Shown piece after piece: positions 15,587-21,177 of a DNA stretch of 21,177 bases (its first letter is position 1; every line of letters starts with the position of its first letter). This DNA is from an uncultured Eubacteriales bacterium. GTDB lineage: Bacteria > Bacillota > Clostridia > Christensenellales > UBA1242. The stretch spans positions 1 to 21,177 of the forward strand of contig CAJKVX010000010.1 of assembly GCA_905203455.1 (NCBI GenBank), written 5' to 3'. Below the pieces are notes generated by a model. The model was given only the letters and a program-made list of their open reading frames with translations. It was not told the origin of the DNA and ran no database searches. A program made the translations under genes and the position numbers.

Positions 15587-15616
15587 AATATAGCATATTA
15601 AACATAAAACTGTCAA
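15587..15616 (-). promoter_or_regulatory. Strong sigma-A-type promoter of the Cys/His-repeat gene
   Basis: Minus strand TTGACA (15611-15616), 18-nt spacer, TATATT (15587-15592), with TGC just before it making an extended -10. This is the best vegetative promoter in the window. The predicted start near 15580 leaves a leader of about 25 nt. Confidence 0.8.
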
Positions 15617-15632
15617 GTAATAACAATAATTG

Positions 15633-15650
15633 TGCTCAAAATATTGAGCA
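15633..15650. promoter_or_regulatory. Perfect inverted repeat between divergent genes, probable XRE operator
   Basis: TGCTCAA (15633-15639), 4-nt spacer, TTGAGCA (15644-15650). Size and symmetry fit a dimeric helix-turn-helix regulator. Its centre is about 61-62 nt upstream of the predicted repeat-gene start site and 38 nt before the regulator ATG, so it could serve both genes. Confidence 0.6.
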
Positions 15651-15688
15651 TAAAGAATTGGTTTTACTTTATCGTGTAAACTAAAAAT

Positions 15689-15889
15689 ATGAAATTCCCT
15701 GAAATTTTAAAAACCCTGAGAATGGAAAAAGGAATTAGCCAAAGGCAGTTAGCGTGCGACCTTCAAATAAGCATTGGGCTGATAAGTTATTATGAAACAG
15801 GAAAAACTGAGCCAACATTAACTAATATAATAAAATTGGCTAATTATTTCAAAGTGTCAACCGATTTTCTTTTAGGACTAGAAAAATAG
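15689..15889 (+). CDS. Small XRE/Cro-CI-type HTH transcriptional regulator
   Basis: A 66-residue protein that is essentially one HTH_3 domain: LKTLRMEKGISQRQLACDLQISIGLISYYETGKTEPTLTNIIKLANYFKVSTDFLLG. Helix 2 is near ISQRQLACDLQ and the recognition helix near SIGLISYYETG. There is no sensor domain, so it would act as a plain dimeric DNA binder. It is the only plus-strand gene, divergent from the Cys/His-repeat gene, and has its own terminator. No Shine-Dalgarno sequence precedes the ATG. A possible -10 (TAAACT, 15677-15682) would place the transcript start at the ATG, so leaderless translation is possible. Confidence 0.9.
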   Translation: MKFPEILKTLRMEKGISQRQLACDLQISIGLISYYETGKTEPTLTNIIKLANYFKVSTDFLLGLEK

Positions 15890-15943
15890 TTATTACAACA
15901 AAACACAAAAATAAAGCATATATTAAACATATTGTTCATTTGT

Positions 15944-15973
15944 AACACCACTGAGTTGTCAGTGGCGTTTTTT
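15944..15973 (+). terminator. Rho-independent terminator of the XRE regulator gene
   Basis: CCACTGA (15948-15954) pairs with TCAGTGG (15959-15965) across a 4-nt loop, with further pairing outside, followed on the plus strand by a T run from 15968. It lies about 55 nt after the regulator stop. The minus strand has no T run after the stem, so it should not serve the polC-like gene. Confidence 0.85.
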
Positions 15974-16002
15974 AATATAACAATAAATTAAGCGATTTTT
16001 TG

Positions 16003-17625
16003 TTAGTTAATATACTTTGCAAGTTTAATAAACACCTCAGCCGTTGCAATAGCATCATAAACTGCCCTGTGAGCGTTATCAAGAAGCACGCCAAGATGGT
16101 CTGCAATGGTTTTCAGTTTATAATTTTTAACTCCTTTAACATTAGCAACTGCAAGTTTTAGGGCATCAATTTGAGGGTTATCATTAAAGTTATACCCCGC
16201 CTTTGAACCATAAAGACTTAAAAAACTGAAGTCAAACGCAATGTTATAGGCAACAAGAGTTGAATTTCTTGTGAACTTGTAAAAATCTTGCAAAGCATGA
16301 GGATATGTTGGAGCATCTGCAACATCACTGTCAACAATACCATGAATTTTGGTGCTTTCTTCGTCAATATGCTCTTCTGGGTTCACAAAGGTTTCAAATT
16401 GCTCGGTTATTTTTCCACCATGAATTTTAACTGCCCCAATTTCAATAATTTTGCAATCAGTGGCACTTAAACCTGTTGTTTCAAAGTCAAAAACAACAAC
16501 ATCATGGCTTGCCAGATAGGGAGCAATTTCTTCTTGTGTTTGGCTTAAAACTGAAAACAAATCAACTTGCTCTTTTGAAACATATGGCTCAGGAAAAACA
16601 TATTTATAATGCTCGGGTTCGGGCTTGTAAACCACTGGTTCAACAAAATTTTCAGGCAACACACACAAACTTATGTTTTTTATTTTAAAACTTAAACCAT
16701 TAGAAAACTTGTCTTCCTCAAGGGTTCCAGTGGCAATAATTTCACTGCCATCAGCAAGTTTTTCAGCATTTTGCTGTGTTGATTTATTTGCAAAATAAAT
16801 GCAGTTAATTTCCCCCGTGAAATCTTGCAAAACAAACTTATAAAACTTTTTTACATATTCTTCTTTTTTAGGTTCCTCTTCGCTTGCAGTTGAATTGTTT
16901 TGCTCGGTTTCAGCATTTGTTTTTTCGGCGTTATTTAATGTTTCATTATTGGTTTTCTTTTTATATTCCTTAGATTTTAAAAACTTAATTTTCCCACACA
17001 GTGTTACAGGCAAAGTTGATGGCTCTTTTTGGTCTCTAATGTAACAAGCAGGACCACTAACCACATCACCACAAAGTGGGCTAATTTCTTTAACATCAAT
17101 AGTTTTTATTTGTAGTGGCTCAATTTCAAAATCTTCATTTGCAACTTCAACAACATCATCTAAACTTTCGTCAACAATAAGTTCAGTTTCAAAATCAACT
17201 AAACATGTTTCTTTTAACTTTTCATTTATAAAGCCTGAAACATTTTTTAACTTGGCATAACCCTCAACCTTCTGCCCAATTTTTAACTGAACTATGATTG
17301 GTGAACTGGTTGTGTCAATCTTTAAAAAGTCATAAACCAAAGCAGGAAAATTGTTTTTAATTATTTCTTTAATTTCAGTTTTTATTGTTTCTTCTGTTAT
17401 ATAGTTTTTAACAAATTTAATTTCATAAATAAAGCCCTCTGGCAATAGTTTCATTAAAAAAATTTGACACTCTTGCCTTTTTTGCTTATTTAAAATTGAA
17501 CCATCATTGTATCCAAACTCAATAACGCACGAATTGTTTGTGTGCAGTTTTGCTGACCTTAAAACAAACCCAAACTCATTATTTGTAAACTCATTTAACT
17601 TTTGTGTAATTTCATCTATCTCCAT
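16003..17625 (-). CDS. PolC-derived OB-fold / DEDDh 3'-5' exonuclease without polymerase domains
   Basis: It occupies the polC position but has 540 residues against about 1440 for PolC. The N-terminal 1-200 resembles PolC N-terminal sequence only weakly by eye. An OB-type domain covers about 205-323 (CGKIKFLKSKE, FVLQDFTGEINCIYF, IIATGTLEEDKFSNGLSFKIKNI), interrupted by a Lys/Glu/Asn-rich insert at about 216-260. The exonuclease (375-540) is complete: Asp380 and Glu382 in VVFDFETTGLS, Asp465 in AYNIAFDFSFL, His519 and Asp524 in HRAVYDAIATA. In PolC the exonuclease sits inside a PHP domain; both PHP halves and the whole polymerase are absent. QVDLF at 353-357 fits a sliding-clamp-binding motif. 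It probably proofreads or trims DNA, but no activity is shown. ATG at 17625 has AGAGG 6 nt upstream. Confidence 0.8.
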   Translation of the reverse strand: MEIDEITQKLNEFTNNEFGFVLRSAKLHTNNSCVIEFGYNDGSILNKQKRQECQIFLMKLLPEGFIYEIKFVKNYITEETIKTEIKEIIKNNFPALVYDFLKIDTTSSPIIVQLKIGQKVEGYAKLKNVSGFINEKLKETCLVDFETELIVDESLDDVVEVANEDFEIEPLQIKTIDVKEISPLCGDVVSGPACYIRDQKEPSTLPVTLCGKIKFLKSKEYKKKTNNETLNNAEKTNAETEQNNSTASEEEPKKEEYVKKFYKFVLQDFTGEINCIYFANKSTQQNAEKLADGSEIIATGTLEEDKFSNGLSFKIKNISLCVLPENFVEPVVYKPEPEHYKYVFPEPYVSKEQVDLFSVLSQTQEEIAPYLASHDVVVFDFETTGLSATDCKIIEIGAVKIHGGKITEQFETFVNPEEHIDEESTKIHGIVDSDVADAPTYPHALQDFYKFTRNSTLVAYNIAFDFSFLSLYGSKAGYNFNDNPQIDALKLAVANVKGVKNYKLKTIADHLGVLLDNAHRAVYDAIATAEVFIKLAKYIN

Positions 17626-17641
17626 ATCTAACCTCTTAAGT

Positions 17642-17670
17642 AAAAACCGACCCTAAACATTTAGGGCCAG
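17642..17670 (-). terminator. Rho-independent terminator after rseP
   Basis: Minus strand: a stem of about 10 pairs with a CCCTAA/TTAGGG core, 4-nt loop, G-U pairs lower down, followed directly by TTTTT (17646-17642). It begins 5 nt after the rseP stop and ends 16 nt before the ATG of the PolC-like exonuclease gene. Confidence 0.8.
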
Positions 17671-17675
17671 TTAAA

Positions 17676-18938
17676 TCAAACAAAGAAGAAATGATAAACA
17701 TCAAGGAAAATTACCAAAGCAAACAACAGTATCAGCCCAACCATGTGAATATACCCCTCAATTTTCCTTGGAACAGGTTTTCTAAATATCATTTCAATTA
17801 ATATAAACACCGCCCTTGCACCATCAAGTGCTGGTATTGGCAAAATGTTAAAGAGTGCAAGGTTTAACGATAGCAATGGGAACAACATTAAAAATTGCGT
17901 AAAGCCCATTTGTGAAACTTCGGCAATTTGACCAATTGCAGTAACCGTTCCGCCAAGGTCTTTTAATTGCGTTGCGCCTGTGAAAATTCCTGCAAGTGCT
18001 GAAAGCATAACTCCGCAAATGTAGAAACTAAATGGCCATGCCTTTAAAATTGATTCAAAAAAGCCGTATCTTTGAGCATAGTTTGAATAAACAAAGCCAA
18101 GAGAAACACCCTCTGGGGCAAGAGTTATCATTGCCTTTTCAATAATTTCATCATTAGTGTAGGCAACAAGTTCACCCGCATCATTTTTATAATAATATGC
18201 GTAAACACTGGTTATTTGAGGTTTTTCATAACTTCCATCTTCGGCTTTTGTTGGGGTGATGCTCATTATAATTTCTTTGAAATCTTGAGAACTTACTGGA
18301 TTTCCGCCAACATCATAAAGATTATTTATAATCCCTGCTTCATTTGCAACATAATAAAACGCTTGATAGTTTTGTTTTGCAATGGTGATGTCAATAATCT
18401 CGCCATCTCTTTCAATGGTAATAACAAACTCTTCACCCTCGCCATAATTTGCAGTAACATCGCTCATGTGCCTGTAAATTTCAAGGTCTTTACCATTAAT
18501 TGCCCTGATGATATCCCCTTCTTGCAAATAGGTATTTCCTGGTGCAAGTTGATAAACTTGCGGAATGGCATACTGAGTGCACATTAAAAAGATGGCAGCA
18601 GTTAAAACGCCAAACAAAAAGTTAAAAAACACACCAGCAAGAGTAACAATTAAACGCTTCCATGGTTTTTGATTGTTAAACGCTTCTGGGTTGTTTGGGT
18701 TGTCTTCATCTTCACCCTCAAACGCGCAATATCCCCCCAAAGGGATTAGCCTGATTGAAAACTTTTCACCCTTTTTGTTTATTTTTTGAAAAATTGTATG
18801 TTTGCCAAAACCAATTGAAAACTCATTAATTTTAAAGCCTAGCATTTTGCCAGCAAGATAATGCCCAAACTCATGCACAGTTATTAAAATTAACAAAACA
18901 ACAATTGCTAGAATTATGTATAAAATAGTAGTTAACAT
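17676..18938 (-). CDS. rseP: Site-2 (RseP/RasP-type) intramembrane zinc metalloprotease
   Basis: Cleaves transmembrane segments, including anti-sigma factors and signal-peptide remnants, within the membrane. The 420 residues have the zinc motif HEFGH at 22-26 in the first helix, a PDZ domain in the middle (about 125-200, LQEGDIIRAINGKDLE), and the second active-site motif NILPIPALDG at about 364-373. Further helices end the protein. I chose ATG at 18938, with AAGGGG 5 nt upstream, over a TTG at 18956 inside the end of cdsA. The dxr gene that often separates cdsA and rseP is absent. Confidence 0.94.
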   Translation of the reverse strand: MLTTILYIILAIVVLLILITVHEFGHYLAGKMLGFKINEFSIGFGKHTIFQKINKKGEKFSIRLIPLGGYCAFEGEDEDNPNNPEAFNNQKPWKRLIVTLAGVFFNFLFGVLTAAIFLMCTQYAIPQVYQLAPGNTYLQEGDIIRAINGKDLEIYRHMSDVTANYGEGEEFVITIERDGEIIDITIAKQNYQAFYYVANEAGIINNLYDVGGNPVSSQDFKEIIMSITPTKAEDGSYEKPQITSVYAYYYKNDAGELVAYTNDEIIEKAMITLAPEGVSLGFVYSNYAQRYGFFESILKAWPFSFYICGVMLSALAGIFTGATQLKDLGGTVTAIGQIAEVSQMGFTQFLMLFPLLSLNLALFNILPIPALDGARAVFILIEMIFRKPVPRKIEGYIHMVGLILLFALVIFLDVYHFFFV

Positions 18939-18948
18939 AGAGACCCCT

Positions 18949-19845
18949 TTAAACAATAACCATAAATAATAGGTAAACTAATGTGGCACTAAACATTTGC
19001 CCATCAACTCTGTCCATAAACCCGCCATGCCCAGGAAAAATGTTGCCAAAATCTTTAAGTCCAACCACTCGCTTAAAGGCACTTGCAACAAGGTCTCCAA
19101 GTTGGGTTAAAACACTTCCAAAAACACCTAAAACACTAAACAGCACAATTGACTCAGCAAGGTTAATTGAAGTAAGAGCACCATCAATTAAATTTAAATG
19201 ATAAAACAGTATCCACCCCAAAGCCCCAGCAATTATTCCACCAATTAAGCCAAAAACACTTCCAACAACAGATTTTTTAGGTGAAATTTCAGGTGCAAGT
19301 TTATGCGGGCTTTTTTGCCCAAGCATCATACCAAAACAATATGCAAAAACATCAGTGAATATGCTTATTGAAAAAACCATTATAAGCCCCACAAAACTTG
19401 TGCTTAATTCAAAATTATTAATTCCAAACAAAAATGCTAAAAGCAATGTAGGATAAACTGCAACAAACATTGTTGATTTTGTAAGTGAAAGCAACTGAGG
19501 TTTGCTTTCAATATCTTCATCAGTTTCTTGCTTTCTTTTCTTAACATTTATAACCAGTTCAGAAATCATGCTTATAATAAACACACAAAGCAAGGCAATT
19601 AGAATAAAAACAAGTGGCATTGTTGTGAATTTAAAAATTGCCCAAAGACCAATCGGCAAAAGAACAAGCGGAACAATAAAAAATGTTTTATCTGCCACCT
19701 TATAAGCCAAAAACATTTCAATAAGGCAAGCATAAATCATTATCAAAACAAAAGCATCAAAAAACAAACTGCTAACAAGTTTTAAAGCAATAAAACCTGC
19801 AAGCACAATTAAAATACACAAACCTGTTATTGTTCTTTTAAGCAT
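18949..19845 (-). CDS. cdsA: Phosphatidate cytidylyltransferase CdsA
   Basis: Makes CDP-diacylglycerol from CTP and phosphatidic acid for phospholipid synthesis. The 298 residues contain about eight membrane helices, a short charged loop near 100-115 (KKRKQETDEDIESK), and the family signature SAFKRVVGLKDFGNIFPGHGGFMDRVDG near the C-terminus. GGAG is 6 nt before the ATG. The gene starts 8 nt after uppS. Confidence 0.95.
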   Translation of the reverse strand: MLKRTITGLCILIVLAGFIALKLVSSLFFDAFVLIMIYACLIEMFLAYKVADKTFFIVPLVLLPIGLWAIFKFTTMPLVFILIALLCVFIISMISELVINVKKRKQETDEDIESKPQLLSLTKSTMFVAVYPTLLLAFLFGINNFELSTSFVGLIMVFSISIFTDVFAYCFGMMLGQKSPHKLAPEISPKKSVVGSVFGLIGGIIAGALGWILFYHLNLIDGALTSINLAESIVLFSVLGVFGSVLTQLGDLVASAFKRVVGLKDFGNIFPGHGGFMDRVDGQMFSATLVYLLFMVIV

Positions 19846-19853
19846 AACTTCTC

Positions 19854-20600
19854 CTATTTGCCAAAGCGCCTGTTTCGTTTTTGAAATTCAATAACACAAT
19901 CGTCAAGGTCACTTCCTTTAAAATCAGGCCAATGTTTATTCACAAAGTATATTTCTGCATATGCCATGTCATAAAGCATAAAACCACTAATTCTGTGTTC
20001 TCCACTTGTTCTAACAAGTAAATCAAGGTCAGGAAGTGGCGAAGTTGTAAGAAAATTTTTGAAAGTTTCTTCTGTTATGTCTTCCGCCTTTACATTTTGC
20101 TCAATAATTTTTTTAGTGGCACAAACAATGTCATGCCTTCCGCCATAGGCAATAAGTAAATTTAAAACGCCTTTATTGCAATCTTTGGTTTTTTCTTCAA
20201 TTTTTTCTATCTGCTCTTGCGTTTCTTTTGGAAGCAGAGACTTATCTCCTGAATGATGAAATTTATAGCCAATCTTAATTAAATCTGGCACCAAATCTAA
20301 AATTTCATTGATTAGTTTGAACAAATAATCAACTTCTTCTTTGCTTCTTTTAAAATTTTCAATCGAAAAACAGAAGAATGATAAATTAACAATTCCAATT
20401 TCACTTGCCCTTTTAACAATTCGCTTTAACGCTTCAGCACCTTCCCTGTGTCCAGCAAGAGTTGGCAGCCCACGCTTTCTTGCCCACCTGCGGTTTCCAT
20501 CCATTATAAACCCAATGTGGGCAGGCAAATTTTCATAATCAATTTTTAACTCTTCTTTATTCTCTTTAACAACACTTTTTTTATTTTTCTTGAAAACCAT
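19854..20600 (-). CDS. uppS: Undecaprenyl diphosphate synthase (cis-prenyltransferase)
   Basis: Extends farnesyl diphosphate with isopentenyl diphosphate to make the C55 lipid carrier for wall polymers. The 248 residues match the family length. Motifs are HIGFIMDGNRRWARKRG (catalytic Asp34), the FCFSIENFKRSKEEV block, and DLLVRTSGEHRISGFMLYDMAYAEIYFVNKHWPDF near the C-terminus. The ATG at 20600 follows a basic N-terminus but has only a distant GGAG (about 18 nt upstream), so initiation may be weak or coupled to frr (stop 25 nt upstream). No better in-frame start exists. Confidence 0.95.
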   Translation of the reverse strand: MVFKKNKKSVVKENKEELKIDYENLPAHIGFIMDGNRRWARKRGLPTLAGHREGAEALKRIVKRASEIGIVNLSFFCFSIENFKRSKEEVDYLFKLINEILDLVPDLIKIGYKFHHSGDKSLLPKETQEQIEKIEEKTKDCNKGVLNLLIAYGGRHDIVCATKKIIEQNVKAEDITEETFKNFLTTSPLPDLDLLVRTSGEHRISGFMLYDMAYAEIYFVNKHWPDFKGSDLDDCVIEFQKRNRRFGK

Positions 20601-20625
20601 TATAAATTAAATTTATTTCTCCACA

Positions 20626-21177
20626 CTAAACTTGCATAATTTCAACTTCTTTTGCTTGCATCACTTTGTCAATTTCCAAAGTGGCGCCATCTAACTTCTT
20701 TTGAATATCTTTTTCAAAAGTTGCCAAATCATCTTCGGTTATAACGCTATCTTTCTTTAACTTTTTAAGTTCTTCAATAGCATCTCTTCTTAAATTACGG
20801 CAAACAATTTTATTATCTTCTGCCATTTTTTTAGTAGATTTAACAAGTTCTTTTCTTCTGTCTTCTGTAAGTTGCGGAAAAGTTAATCTAATAACTCTGC
20901 CATCATCACTTGGGGTAATTCCAATGTCGCTAGCCATAATTTCTTTTGTTATTGCTTTAACAAGGCTTGCGTCCCATGGGGAAATAACCAAAACCCTTGC
21001 ATCTTGAACGCTGATGTTTGCAACATGTGCAAGTGGTGTTCTTGCCCCGTAATAATCAACCGTTATTTTATCAAGAACATGAGGGTTCGCTCTTCCCGCC
21101 CTAACATTATTAAGTTCACCTTTAAAATGTTCAATTTGTTTTTCAAGCCCGGCGCGGTCGATGCCGTCATCGTTTGG
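20626..21177 (-). CDS. frr: Ribosome recycling factor (start cut by the window edge)
   Basis: With EF-G, splits ribosomes after termination. The frame is open to the window edge (183 residues visible). It includes VRAGRANPHVLDKITVDYYG and RRKELVKSTKKMAEDNKIVCRNLRRDAIEELKK, with the typical C-terminus ending EVEIMQV. A shorter start at 20991 is internal and not real, because RVLVISPWD continues upstream in frame. Only a few N-terminal residues should be missing. The last 30 or so bases (20 or so from the edge) are much richer in GC than the rest. Confidence 0.93.
   Translation of the reverse strand, partial: PNDDGIDRAGLEKQIEHFKGELNNVRAGRANPHVLDKITVDYYGARTPLAHVANISVQDARVLVISPWDASLVKAITKEIMASDIGITPSDDGRVIRLTFPQLTEDRRKELVKSTKKMAEDNKIVCRNLRRDAIEELKKLKKDSVITEDDLATFEKDIQKKLDGATLEIDKVMQAKEVEIMQV

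Noticed and set aside
20626..20991. A 121-residue start for frr
   Set aside because: The frame continues to the window edge with conserved frr sequence (AGRANPH), so this start is internal.

Overview
The window looks like a chromosomal segment of an AT-rich, endospore-forming member of the Clostridia, probably uncultured and possibly from the gut. The evidence is a spoIIIA sporulation operon, conserved Firmicutes gene order around nusA/infB and uppS/cdsA/rseP, strong AGGAGG-type ribosome binding sites with frequent GTG and TTG starts, and a secreted Cys/His repeat protein of a kind familiar from gut Clostridia. The taxonomic placement is inference. Every protein gene lies on the minus strand except one small XRE-type regulator, so the account below runs from high to low coordinates, in the direction of transcription.

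(1) 21177-17676: frr (cut by the window edge), uppS, cdsA and rseP form a ribosome-recycling / polyprenyl carrier / CDP-diacylglycerol / site-2 protease operon closed by a hairpin terminator. The isoprenoid genes dxr and ispG, often present in this cluster, are absent. (2) 17625-16003: a 540-residue protein occupies the polC position but is not a polymerase. It has a PolC-like N-terminal part, an OB-type domain and a complete DEDDh exonuclease, with no PHP or polymerase domains. A sliding-clamp-like motif (QVDLF) lies just before the exonuclease. (3) 15973-13663: a small island between this gene and rimP. A 66-residue XRE regulator (+ strand, own terminator) faces a 630-residue membrane-anchored or secreted protein of about 14 Cys3-His repeats. 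A perfect 7-4-7 inverted repeat lies between the divergent genes, and the repeat gene has a near-consensus vegetative promoter.

(4) 13644-5919: a sigma-A-like promoter and hairpin-bearing leader precede the translation/RNA operon rimP-nusA-rnpM(ylxR)-ylxQ-infB-rbfA-nrnA-truB, followed by an endonuclease IV-like TIM-barrel gene. The genes are packed with gaps of 0-25 nt or short overlaps. (5) 5878-5224: efp with its own extended -10 promoter and a terminator. (6) 5154-255: spoIIIAA to spoIIIAH, preceded by a convincing sigma-E-type promoter. These genes encode the mother-cell half of the SpoIIIA-SpoIIQ feeding-tube complex. SpoIIIAF is only the two-helix membrane part, and a 17% GC open stretch of 47 codons follows its stop and runs into the spoIIIAG start. 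(7) 254-1: no gene; palindromes and a terminator.

The most unusual items are the PolC-derived exonuclease with its possible clamp motif, the XRE/inverted-repeat/Cys-His-repeat island, and the truncated SpoIIIAF. I see no CRISPR array, transposase, tRNA or rRNA.
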